A DNA stretch of 32,145 bases from CAZLIC01 sp964559535 (GTDB taxonomy: Bacteria; Pseudomonadota; Alphaproteobacteria; Rhodobacterales; Rhodobacteraceae): positions 1 through 32,145 of the forward strand of contig CAZLIC010000048.1 of the NCBI GenBank assembly GCA_964559535.1. The letters are read 5' to 3'. Under the pieces are notes generated by a model that had not been told where the DNA came from, did not search any database, and saw nothing but the letters and a program-made list of their open reading frames with translations. Positions within the stretch are counted from its first letter, which is position 1, and each line of letters begins with the position of its first letter. This document shows positions 1-6,901 of the stretch, piece after piece. Both the position numbers and the translations under genes were made by a program.

Positions 1-46
1 GCCCGAGGGCGGGGTGCATGGTCGCCGCCGGGGCGATGCCGTCAGG

Positions 47-961
47 TCAGCGCGCGGCCCAGGCGCGGGCGATCCAGTCGGCCGTCATCAGGTCCAGGTG
101 TGCGCCGCCGCCGTTCTTGGCGATGGTGATCTCCTCCGCCGATTGCCGGGCAAAGCTGCCCGCCGCGATGTCGTAGTAGTCGGCAATCACATCAGTCTCG
201 CGGATCGCGCCCGACTTGATGGGTTCGATCAGCTCGCCGATGTGGTGCAGTGTGGTGGACCGCGAATCCACGAACAGCCGGGCGCGGGCCATCGCGGTGT
301 CGTCCACCTCGCGCATCAAGGGGTTGTAGGCGCCGATCAGGTCCAGATGCTGGCCGGGGCGCAGCCAGTCGCCGCGGATCACCGGTTCCTTCGACATGGT
401 CGCGGTGCAGATGATGTCGGCCGCCGCCACCGCCGCGGGCAGGTCGTCGGCCACCCCGGCCCCCACCTCGGCTGCCAGTGCCTCGGCCCTTTCGCGCCCG
501 CGGTTCCAGATCGTGAAGGCGGCATCCGGGAAGGACGACCGGTAGGCATCCACCATCGACCGCGCCACCGTGCCCGCCCCCACGATCAGCACCTTCCGGC
601 TGTCGGGCCGCGCCAGCCGCCGCGCGGCCAGAAGGCTGTCTCCGGCGGTCTTCCACTTCGTCACCATGTGGAAGTCCAGAAAGGCGCGCGGCAGCCCGTC
701 GGTATCGGAAAACACTGCGACCACGCCGTTCACCGTGGGCTTGCCCGCCACGGCGTTGCCCGGAAAGATGGTGCAGAACTTCACCAGCTGGCCCAGCCCG
801 TCGATCCAGGCCGCGCGGTCCAGCACCGTGTCGGCGCGCCGGTACAGGAACAGGTCGGCCACCTCGGCGCACGGCAGACGGTGACCCGCCTCCAGCGCCG
901 CCACGATGCCGTCCCACGTCAGAAGCCGCTCTGCCTCGCGCCCGATCACCTGAATGGTCAT
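47..961 (-). CDS. Ornithine cyclodeaminase / mu-crystallin family protein
   Basis: A 304-residue NAD(P)-dependent enzyme of the ornithine cyclodeaminase/mu-crystallin family, close to the usual family length. The Rossmann glycine motif GAGTVA lies at residues 128-133, and a lysine (K61, in GQLVKF) sits where the family has its catalytic lysine. The stretch that normally carries the substrate-carboxylate arginine reads KTAGDSL (K104), so the substrate may not be ornithine. Related members act as ketimine reductases or amino-acid dehydrogenases, so no substrate is assigned. It is the last gene of a three-gene minus-strand run. Its ATG overlaps the stop of the HAD gene by 4 bases, which implies translational coupling. 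Bases 1-46 downstream show no gene that can be supported. Confidence 0.88.
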   Translation of the reverse strand: MTIQVIGREAERLLTWDGIVAALEAGHRLPCAEVADLFLYRRADTVLDRAAWIDGLGQLVKFCTIFPGNAVAGKPTVNGVVAVFSDTDGLPRAFLDFHMVTKWKTAGDSLLAARRLARPDSRKVLIVGAGTVARSMVDAYRSSFPDAAFTIWNRGRERAEALAAEVGAGVADDLPAAVAAADIICTATMSKEPVIRGDWLRPGQHLDLIGAYNPLMREVDDTAMARARLFVDSRSTTLHHIGELIEPIKSGAIRETDVIADYYDIAAGSFARQSAEEITIAKNGGGAHLDLMTADWIARAWAAR

Positions 962-1578
962 GCCGCCTCTCCTTCTGTCAGCAGTCCCATGGCCACCAGC
1001 CGGTCAGCCAGCCCCTGCGGACCCTCGAACAGGTGCACCTGCCAGCCGCGCACCGCCGCCGCCGCGATGTTCTCGGCCTTGTCGTCGGTGAAGAACAGCC
1101 TTTCGGGCGGCACTCTGCAATCCGCCTCGACCGCGGCATAGATTGCCGGGTCGGGCTTCAGCAGACGCAGCCGGGCCGAGACATAGGCGCGGTCGAATTC
1201 GGCGAAGAAAGGGTAGTGCGCGGCCGCCCCGGCAAAGCTGTCGTCACCGAAGTTGGTCAGCGCGAACACCGGCACGCCGCGCGCCCGCAGCGCCCGCAGC
1301 AGCCGCACCGAATGCGGGATCTCGGGCTGCGCCAGTTCGATCCAGCGGTCATGCCACCAGCGGATTTCGCGCGCCCAGTCCGGGTGCCGGTCGGCCAGCG
1401 CGTAGATGCTGGCGCGGAACGGCGCGCCGCCGTCGATGGCCAGGTTGGTGCCGTGCAGGTCCACCTCGGCAAACAGCCGTTCGCGTGCCTCGCGGCCGAT
1501 CTGCCGGTCATAGAACCCTTCGGGATCCCAGTGGATCAGCACCCGCCCGATGTCGAACACCACCGCATCCACGCTCAT
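958..1578 (-). CDS. HAD-superfamily hydrolase, YihX-like (subfamily IA)
   Basis: A 206-residue haloacid-dehalogenase-fold phosphatase, resembling the YihX (sugar-1-phosphate phosphatase) branch. The four HAD motifs are present: FDIGRVL with nucleophile D9, ALTNF around T108-N109, LLKPDP with K141, and FFTDDKAENI with D165-D166. The second motif-I aspartate is replaced by glycine, as in other YihX-type members. A longer reading frame exists upstream, but I chose the ATG at 1578. The protein aligns from there, and that start gives a 4-base overlap with the EamA stop, matching the next junction. The substrate cannot be read from the sequence. Its placement between an exporter and an OCD-like enzyme suggests a small metabolic operon. 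Confidence 0.88.
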   Translation of the reverse strand: MSVDAVVFDIGRVLIHWDPEGFYDRQIGREARERLFAEVDLHGTNLAIDGGAPFRASIYALADRHPDWAREIRWWHDRWIELAQPEIPHSVRLLRALRARGVPVFALTNFGDDSFAGAAAHYPFFAEFDRAYVSARLRLLKPDPAIYAAVEADCRVPPERLFFTDDKAENIAAAAVRGWQVHLFEGPQGLADRLVAMGLLTEGEAA

Positions 1579-2522
1579 CCGCCCCGCCTCCGTGCCACCA
1601 CCGTTTCCCGCCAGCCGATGTAAAGCCCGGCGCCGCAGATCAGCGCAATCCCCCACCAGTCACGCGTGCCCGGCCATTCGTGAAACACCACCAGCCCCCA
1701 GAAAATCGCCAACGGCACCGCCACATATTCGAACGGCGCGATCAGCCCCGCCTCGCCCAGCCGGTAGGCCTGCGAGATCAGAAGCCCGCCGATGGCCGAC
1801 CCCACGCCGGTGGCCAGAAACACCGGCCAGTCGGCCACCGGCGGCCAGATCCAGCCGCGGAACAGGAAGGCCAGCGAGGCGTCGGTCTGCGCCGCATGCT
1901 GGCCGTCGCCGAAGCCCAGGCCCATCGACGCCGAGATCACCACAAAGCAGGCCTGCGTGTAGAAGGTCAGCGACACGGCGTTTTCGGTGGCCTTCATGTG
2001 CCGCGTCATCATGTGCATCAGCGCATAGGCCAGGGCCGACACCAGCGGCAGCACCGCCGCCCAGCCAAGGCCGCCTTCTGGGCGCAGCATCACCAGCACG
2101 CCCGCGAACCCCACCCCCACCGCCAGCCAGCGCCGCGGCCCCACCTTCTCGCCCAGCAGCGGGACGGACAGCGCGGTAATCATCAGCGGCGCCACAAAGA
2201 ACACGGCCGAGGTATAGGCCAAGGGCAGCGCCGCCAGCCCGACGAAGTAGAACAGGTTCGAGGTGACCACGCACAACCCGCGCAGCAGTTGCGCGACGGG
2301 GCGGCGGGTGCGCAGCGCGGATACTCCGCCGCTCAGCGGCAAAGCCACCGCCAGCACAACGCTCATTCCCACCAGCGACCGGATCAGGATCACCTGGTGC
2401 AGCGCATAGTCGCCCGACAGGAACTTGATCGCCATGTCGTTCACGGAAAAGGCGGCACTGGCGCCCAGCGCGCACAGGATGCCGGTCAGGGTCTGGCGGC
2501 GGGCGCCGGGCAGGGCGGTCAT
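1575..2522 (-). CDS. EamA/DMT-family transporter (10 TM)
   Basis: A 315-residue inner-membrane protein with the drug/metabolite-transporter architecture: two EamA repeats of about five helices each. The first repeat runs through roughly residue 145 and the second over about 150-305. The typical short loop LGEKVGPRRW closes the first repeat, and the matching FEYVAVPLA ... EWPGTRDWWG region lies in the second. Members export amino acids and other small metabolites by proton exchange; the substrate here is unknown. It is the first gene of the run with the HAD and OCD-like genes. The stop codon overlaps the HAD start by 4 bases. The promoter should lie in 2523-2592, where I saw no strong consensus boxes. 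Confidence 0.88.
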   Translation of the reverse strand: MTALPGARRQTLTGILCALGASAAFSVNDMAIKFLSGDYALHQVILIRSLVGMSVVLAVALPLSGGVSALRTRRPVAQLLRGLCVVTSNLFYFVGLAALPLAYTSAVFFVAPLMITALSVPLLGEKVGPRRWLAVGVGFAGVLVMLRPEGGLGWAAVLPLVSALAYALMHMMTRHMKATENAVSLTFYTQACFVVISASMGLGFGDGQHAAQTDASLAFLFRGWIWPPVADWPVFLATGVGSAIGGLLISQAYRLGEAGLIAPFEYVAVPLAIFWGLVVFHEWPGTRDWWGIALICGAGLYIGWRETVVARRRGG

Positions 2523-2592
2523 GCCCCTTTGGTTTCACGCCCCGCCGGGCGATTCTGTCCTGCCCGCGACATCTAACTTTGCTTTCGCGCAG

Positions 2593-3558
2593 TCAACCAG
2601 ACGATGCGCCGTTAGGTTCAGCTACGACAGTAGGCTGCTGAACGAGATGGACATGTGTCTGTTGAACCCTAACGATCGCGCGTCCGAGATGGTTCTCAAT
2701 AACCTTGAACGCGCCAGTATTCGATAAAGTATGCATGTAGCAATGGTGGACCGTGAGCACAAGGTCTTGAAATGTTTGGTCGTCTTCTAGCCGAACCACA
2801 TTGAGACCGGCATCGAAGCACTTCTGGTACTGAATATGGGTGTTGTGTGCCCGGCCTTCGTTATTTGCGAAAACTGAACGAACTGCCTCTATCTTTGCAA
2901 GCCTATCACTTTCATTCAAGTCAAGAAACATATTTTGAGCAAGTGTCGAATCCAGGAACTCATTTTGATCCTGCAACGCCCACTCGCAGCGCTCCAAGAA
3001 GGACGGCGTTATCTTTGAAAGAATGGGATTCCAAAACAGGGCGAGATTTGGGTTGGAAGAAATCTCAGCCTTTGCCTTTCGAACTTCCGAAAGAAGGTTG
3101 GCAGCGGAGATAACTCCATACTGAGGGTCTATTGGCCCCAAGCTTGACTGCCGCCCCATCACAATTTCTTTGCACGAACAAGCAATCATCGTGCCTGCTG
3201 ACATTGCAATCTGCGGAACGACTGCACGAATATCGCGACCAAACTTGCTTCGGAGGTACTCCACCAGAGAAACAGTTGCTGCGCCATCCCCGCCAGGCGT
3301 ATGCAGGATCAGATCAAGACCCCTTCCAGGCACCAAGCCATGTATGCAAAGCATAAACCCGTTCTTGTCTTCATCATTTATTTCAGCGCCATCGATTCGA
3401 GGTTTCGAAAGAAATCCTGAATAATACGCGATAACATTCCGACCAGTGTGAGAGAATACCTTCTTGAGATACTTTCTGCGAACTCTGTCAAAGGCGGACT
3501 GATTGTTTGTCGTCTGCTGAAGGGCAATTTCCTTAAGTACAGTATCCCAGTTTGGCAT
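2593..3558 (-). CDS. SDH-family Clp-fold serine proteinase
   Basis: A 321-residue protein of the ClpP/crotonase fold, recognised as the serine-dehydrogenase-proteinase (SDH/SppA-related) family. The hallmarks are HTPGGD at residues 86-91, the nucleophile-elbow motif MSAGT with presumed nucleophile S120, and SSLGPIDPQ at 138-146, diagnostic of this branch. There is no signal peptide, so a cytosolic or membrane-associated peptidase is expected. Its ATG has a clear ribosome-binding site (GAGGAAG) and overlaps the preceding small gene by 26 bases. Base composition and codon use are far more AT-rich than all neighbours, which suggests horizontal acquisition. The physiological substrate is unknown. 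The C-terminal 150 residues match no domain I recognise. Confidence 0.85.
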   Translation of the reverse strand: MPNWDTVLKEIALQQTTNNQSAFDRVRRKYLKKVFSHTGRNVIAYYSGFLSKPRIDGAEINDEDKNGFMLCIHGLVPGRGLDLILHTPGGDGAATVSLVEYLRSKFGRDIRAVVPQIAMSAGTMIACSCKEIVMGRQSSLGPIDPQYGVISAANLLSEVRKAKAEISSNPNLALFWNPILSKITPSFLERCEWALQDQNEFLDSTLAQNMFLDLNESDRLAKIEAVRSVFANNEGRAHNTHIQYQKCFDAGLNVVRLEDDQTFQDLVLTVHHCYMHTLSNTGAFKVIENHLGRAIVRVQQTHVHLVQQPTVVAEPNGASSG

Positions 3559-3730
3559 CTTCCCTCGCGAGCGAAACAGGTTTTACGTCAGGCGTTCCGT
3601 AGCTAATGTAGCTCGGAACATGCGGCAATTCGCCGGGGAGCCGCAGTTCTTCCATTGCAACAACGGGGTTTATGTGCCCGCCTTCTACCAGCTCCAAGAA
3701 GATTGAAGCGATTGGGCCAGTTTCTCGCAT
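3533..3730 (-). CDS. Small protein of unknown function, coupled to the SDH proteinase
   Basis: A 65-residue protein that I do not recognise. I chose the ATG at 3730 because a near-perfect Shine-Dalgarno sequence (AAGGAGGA, 3736-3743) lies 5 bases upstream; a longer frame reaching 3775 lacks one. The sequence is soluble and mildly acidic, has a single cysteine next to its C-terminus, and shows no membrane segment or signal peptide. It has a proline-rich middle (RLPGELPHVPSYISYG). Its end overlaps the start of the proteinase gene by 26 bases in another frame, so the two are probably co-translated. It could be an adaptor, inhibitor or substrate of the proteinase; that is inference from arrangement only. 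Composition is AT-rich like the proteinase and unlike the flanks. Confidence 0.7.
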   Translation of the reverse strand: MRETGPIASIFLELVEGGHINPVVAMEELRLPGELPHVPSYISYGTPDVKPVSLAREDAKLGYCT

Positions 3731-3751
3731 CTTTGTCCTCCTTGTGCTTGC

Positions 3752-3780
3752 ACTATGCTTCCACACTCTCATCATGTAAA
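3752..3780 (-). promoter_or_regulatory. Predicted sigma-70-type promoter of the small protein/proteinase pair
   Basis: On the minus strand a -35 box TTTACA (3775-3780) and a -10 box CATAGT (3752-3757) are separated by exactly 17 bases, and the ATG lies about 20 bases downstream of the -10. Five of six and four of six positions match consensus. It implies that the island is transcribed on its own rather than by read-through from the AEC/YaiI genes. It also implies a very short leader. Confidence 0.5.
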
Positions 3781-3815
3781 GTTCAGAATTTCTTTATGGG
3801 CAGCGCATCGCTGAG

Positions 3816-4271
3816 TCACTTAGTCGCGCTTCGCAGCACCCGGTCCAGCGTGTTCAGGAACCGCGACCGGTCGGCCTGGCTGAACACCCGCCCCTTTCCC
3901 TGGCGGAACGGATCGGCCGAGCGCAGGTCGGCCATCAGGTCGCGCGCCGCCAGCCGTTCACCGGCGTTGCGCGCGGTGATCTCCTCGCCGCCATGCGTCA
4001 CCACCCGTGCGCCCTTGGCCACGCAGGCGGCGGCCAGCGGAATGTCGGCCGTTACCACCACGTCGCCCGCGCCTGCATGATCGGTGATCCAGCGGTCGGC
4101 GGCATCCAGCCCCTGCGCCACATACACTGCCTGCACCAGAGGGTTGGACGGCGGCCGGATGCCGCCGTCACTGACCAGCAGCATCCGCACGCCCAGCCGC
4201 GTGGCCACCCGCTCGGCCTCGGCCTTCACCGGGCAGGCATCGGCGTCGATGAACAGCCGCCCCTCAGCCAC
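3816..4271 (-). CDS. YaiI/YqxD family protein (UPF0178)
   Basis: A 151-residue protein of the YaiI/YqxD family, a PIN-like fold with conserved acidic residues and no settled function. The N-terminal signature IDADACPVK occupies residues 8-16, and a second conserved acidic segment (VVTADIPLA) lies near residue 75. The full family length is present. Translation appears to start at a GTG (4271), as no ATG fits. This start lies inside the end of the AEC transporter gene (8-base overlap), so the two are probably co-transcribed. The low-GC island begins immediately downstream of the stop codon. Confidence 0.9.
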   Translation of the reverse strand: MAEGRLFIDADACPVKAEAERVATRLGVRMLLVSDGGIRPPSNPLVQAVYVAQGLDAADRWITDHAGAGDVVVTADIPLAAACVAKGARVVTHGGEEITARNAGERLAARDLMADLRSADPFRQGKGRVFSQADRSRFLNTLDRVLRSATK

Positions 4272-5193
4272 CGGTCACCCATGCCACAACCGCCGTCACC
4301 GTCAGGATGCTGGCTGTGGTGGACAGCAGGATGGCCGCCGACACCCGCTGCGGCGCTACGCCATAGTGCTGCGCCAGGATGAAGATGTTGCCCGCCACCG
4401 GGAGGGCTGCCGCGGCCACCGCCACGCCCGCGCGGTAGGGGTCCACCGGGAACACCAGATACACAGCCACACCCACGGCCACGGGGTGCAGCACCAGCTT
4501 GCACAGCGTCAGCCAGCCGGCCACCGCCAGCCGCTCGGCGCTGCGTTCGGCCAGCGAGGCGCCGATGGCGAACAGCGCGCCCGGCGTGGCCGCCGCGCCA
4601 AGGATCATGAGGAAGTCGTTCACCGGCCCCGGTACCGGCAAGGCGGTGGACGACCACGCCAGCCCCAGCACCATCGACACGATCATCGGGTTCTTCAGCA
4701 GCCCCACCGCCAGCACGCGGAACAGCCCCGGCGAAATCCGCCCCTCGCGCCGCCCGGTGATGACCAGCGTGATGACCGAGGAGAACACGATCAGGTCAAT
4801 GGCCAGCAGCAGCAGGATGGTCGGCGCCGCCGCTGCCCCCAGCAGCACCGTCAGCATCGGAATGCCCAGAAACCCGGTATTGCCGATGATGGCGCATTGC
4901 GCCTCGACCGCCGCCTCCTCGACGCTGACCCGCCGCCACAGCGCCACTGCCACCGCCAGCAGATACACCGCCACGCAGGCCGACAGATAGGCGGCCGCCA
5001 GGGGCGCATCCCAGATGTCGGCCAGGCTCAGGTTCGCGGCAAAGCGGAACAGCATGGCCGACAGCGCGAAGTAGAAGACGAACTTGGTCAGATAGGCGGT
5101 GGCTTCGGGGGTGAAGAACTTCACCCGCCCGGCCCACCAGCCAAGGCCGATCAGCAGGAAGAAGGGCAGGGTCTTGAGCAGGATCGGCAGCAT
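4264..5193 (-). CDS. AEC (auxin efflux carrier) family transporter
   Basis: A 309-residue inner-membrane transporter of the AEC family, with about ten hydrophobic helices across its length and the family N-terminus (PFFLLIGLGWWAGR). Bacterial AEC proteins carry dicarboxylates and related organic acids; the substrate here cannot be assigned. The frame is open for another 93 codons upstream, but that part is repeat-derived, charged and proline-rich. The ATG at 5193 gives the standard family length and is preceded by GGGGGCGG, a weak ribosome-binding site. The gene overlaps the downstream YaiI gene by 8 bases. Its promoter must lie within or beyond the repeat block at 5194-5701. Confidence 0.87.
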   Translation of the reverse strand: MLPILLKTLPFFLLIGLGWWAGRVKFFTPEATAYLTKFVFYFALSAMLFRFAANLSLADIWDAPLAAAYLSACVAVYLLAVAVALWRRVSVEEAAVEAQCAIIGNTGFLGIPMLTVLLGAAAAPTILLLLAIDLIVFSSVITLVITGRREGRISPGLFRVLAVGLLKNPMIVSMVLGLAWSSTALPVPGPVNDFLMILGAAATPGALFAIGASLAERSAERLAVAGWLTLCKLVLHPVAVGVAVYLVFPVDPYRAGVAVAAAALPVAGNIFILAQHYGVAPQRVSAAILLSTTASILTVTAVVAWVTGG

Positions 5194-5274
5194 TCCGCCC
5201 CCGTGGCACGCGCGCCACGGTTTGGCAACGGGGTCGAGCCAAGGTGGTCTCCCGCGGACTTCGCCCTTGGGCCC

Positions 5275-5340
5275 GGCAAGGGGGGCAGGGGCCCCCCTTG
5301 CACCCCCGCGCCCGGCCCGACCGACCCGCGGGGCGCTGGC
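5275..5340 (+). repeat. GC-rich hairpin repeat, copy A (inverted relative to 23626-23690)
   Basis: The core has a strong hairpin (GGCAAGGGGGGC ... GCCCCCCTTGC) followed by ACCCCCGCGCCCGGCCC and a GCGGGGCGCTGG tail. The same order of elements is found on the opposite strand at 23626-23690, with scattered substitutions. No reading frame in it looks coding. It lies upstream of the AEC transporter gene. Confidence 0.6.
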
Positions 5341-5450
5341 GCGCAACAGGTTGCCCTGTGCCACCGTCCGCCAAGAGGCCGCCTTCTGCCGCCCAGGACA
5401 CCATAACAAACAAGGCGCATGCAAAGGCGGGGCGAAACTCCGCATGCCCT

Positions 5451-5680
5451 CACCTTTGCCCAAAAACCCCACGGGGGGCGGCCATCGGTTTGCAACGGTT
5501 CAAGAACCGAAGGCGGCGGGTGTGAAACCCCCGGCGTTCGCCGCCTGGTTGGCGGCGGGAAGGTGGGCGCAGGCCCGGGGGGCGGCGGGGGTCCGGGGGC
5601 GGCAGCCCCCCCCCCGGGCCGATCCGCAGGGCTTCAAGGCGGCGCCAGCCGCCGCGAAGGCCGAGGGCGGGGTCTTTCCT
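5451..5680 (+). repeat. Composite dispersed intergenic repeat, copy 1
   Basis: About 230 bases made of two modules. The first (5451-5540) begins CCTTTGCCCAAAAACCCC, contains a hairpin CGGTTCAAGAACCG and ends in GTGTGAAACCCCCGGCG. The second (about 5590-5680) holds GGGCCGATCCGCAGG, CTTCAAGGCGGCG and GCGAAGGCCGAGGGCGGGG, and ends in GTCTTTCC. Both modules recur in the same order on the other strand at 16079-16260. The first recurs at 30625-30714 and weakly at 23435-23485. It fills most of the 508-base gene-free stretch 5194-5701, in which I see no gene. Its second module abuts the 3' end of the DinB gene. Confidence 0.75.
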
Positions 5681-5701
5681 GTCCAGGGTCGTCGGCACCG
5701 G

Positions 5702-6277
5702 TCAGCCGCGCCCGGGCGGATCCATCAGCCTGGCCTCGCTCCAGCCCAGCCTGCCCATGTCTGCCGCCCGCGCCGCGGCGTCGTCGCCCACGATGAACTC
5801 GTCCAGCTGCGGCGGGGCCACGGCGGTGGCCGACAGCAGGCCGTGCACCTGCCCGCGGTGGTGCGTCTGGTGCTGGAACAGGTGGCTCAGAAGGTCATCG
5901 CGGCGGTCGTGCTGCACGCTTGTCACCCGGTCCACCGCAACCACCCCGGCCAGCGCCGCGGCGTCGAGACCGGCCACATGGGCCATCAGCGCGTCGTCGC
6001 TGGCCGCCTGCCATTCGGCCAGCGTCGCCAGGTCGGGGCAGTCGCGGGCCTCGTCCAGCGCCGTGCGGTCAAACGCCCGGCCCATCAGTGCGCCCAGATA
6101 AAACCGGTCGACCAGCAATACATGGTTCAGCGTGCCGCGGATCGAGCCGAAGAAGGCCGCCCGCGGCGCCGCGTATTCCCCCGGCGGCAGCCGCGCGCAG
6201 GCCGCATGCAGCCGCGCGTTGGCCAGCCGGTTGGCCATCGCCAGCTTGCTCAGCAGGCGCAGCGCCACGTCGGTCAC
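5702..6277 (-). CDS. DinB family protein
   Basis: A 191-residue four-helix-bundle protein of the DinB/YfiT-like family. The three metal-binding histidines are visible: H52 (TLNHVLLVDRF) and the pair H136 and H140 in HLFQHQTHHRGQ. Members include metal-dependent thiol transferases and many proteins of unknown role, so the enzyme activity is not assigned. The start is a GTG at 6277, which overlaps the SRPBCC stop by 4 bases (GTGA). Larger upstream readings of this frame run through the SRPBCC gene and are not credible. The stop codon is followed directly by the second module of a dispersed repeat. Confidence 0.87.
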   Translation of the reverse strand: MTDVALRLLSKLAMANRLANARLHAACARLPPGEYAAPRAAFFGSIRGTLNHVLLVDRFYLGALMGRAFDRTALDEARDCPDLATLAEWQAASDDALMAHVAGLDAAALAGVVAVDRVTSVQHDRRDDLLSHLFQHQTHHRGQVHGLLSATAVAPPQLDEFIVGDDAAARAADMGRLGWSEARLMDPPGRG

Positions 6278-6756
6278 AGCGTGACCGCCAGCGCGTCCAG
6301 TTGCGCCGTGGCCGCCCCCCAGCCGTCGTGGAACCCCATCGCCTCGTGGCGCGCCTTGCCGGTGGCATCGGCATGCAGCACCCGCGCGCGGTAGACCGTG
6401 CCCCCTGCGCCATCGTCGGCGAATGTCAGCACCGCGGTCATCGCAAACCCCTCTGTTGGGGTGATCACCGGCCGGAATCCCGGCCCCAGTGCGCTGGTCC
6501 ACACCAGCCGCTCTTGCGGCACCACCTCCAGGAAGCATCCCGGATCGTTGTCGAACACCTCGCCTTCGGGTCCGCGGATGATGCTGGCGAAGATCCCCCC
6601 TGGCCGCAGGTCCACGCGAAAGTCGGTGGCCCGCCAGGGCCGCGGGCAGAACCACAGCTCCAGCAGGGCAGGCTCGGTCCAGCACCGCCACAGCGCTGCC
6701 CGCGGCGCCGCCAGCCGCCGCACCAGTTCCAGATCGTTGGGTCCAAGGTCCGCCAT
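6274..6756 (-). CDS. SRPBCC/AHSA1-domain protein
   Basis: A 160-residue START-like ligand-binding protein of the AHSA1 (activator of Hsp90 ATPase homologue 1) branch of SRPBCC. Typical features are the N-terminal RRLAAPRAALWRCWTEP, followed by the strand DFRVDLRPGGIF and a conserved C-terminal helix (GFHDGWGAATAQLDAL). I chose the internal ATG at 6756 because GGAAGGCAGG lies upstream and the family alignment starts there; the longer frame to 6831 is poorly supported. It is translationally coupled to the DinB gene through a GTGA overlap. The two products are often neighbours in bacteria, but no shared substrate can be read here. Confidence 0.87.
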   Translation of the reverse strand: MADLGPNDLELVRRLAAPRAALWRCWTEPALLELWFCPRPWRATDFRVDLRPGGIFASIIRGPEGEVFDNDPGCFLEVVPQERLVWTSALGPGFRPVITPTEGFAMTAVLTFADDGAGGTVYRARVLHADATGKARHEAMGFHDGWGAATAQLDALAVTL

Positions 6757-6901
6757 GCGCCGCCTGCCTTCCGTTGCTGCCCGCCCGCGCGCCAGGCCTT
6801 CCCCTGCCGGGCGGACCGGCGAATCGATCATCCGGCGCGCGGTAACAGTTGTTCATCTGGCTAAGTATTCAGCCGGACGCGCGCCGCGTCAACCCGCTGC
6901 G

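Noticed and set aside
1..46. Possible start of a minus-strand gene (ATG at 19, reading out of the window)
   Set aside because: Only six codons are visible and there is no convincing ribosome-binding site, so it cannot be supported.
14..1141. Long plus-strand open frame across the OCD-like gene
   Set aside because: It is antisense to a well-recognised family, rich in Arg/His/Pro/Gly and without any domain; high GC keeps such frames open.
1143..2576. Plus-strand frame of 477 codons opposite the EamA gene
   Set aside because: Low-complexity Arg/Gln/His/Pro composition and no initiation signal; the minus-strand transporter explains the region.
4084..5406. Plus-strand frame of 440 codons opposite the AEC gene
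   Set aside because: Antisense artefact of high GC with repetitive basic and Gln/His-rich sequence; the ten-helix AEC protein is the real product.
5194..5472. N-terminal extension of the AEC transporter
   Set aside because: The extra 93 residues come from the GC-rich repeat, and the family N-terminus begins at the ATG at 5193.
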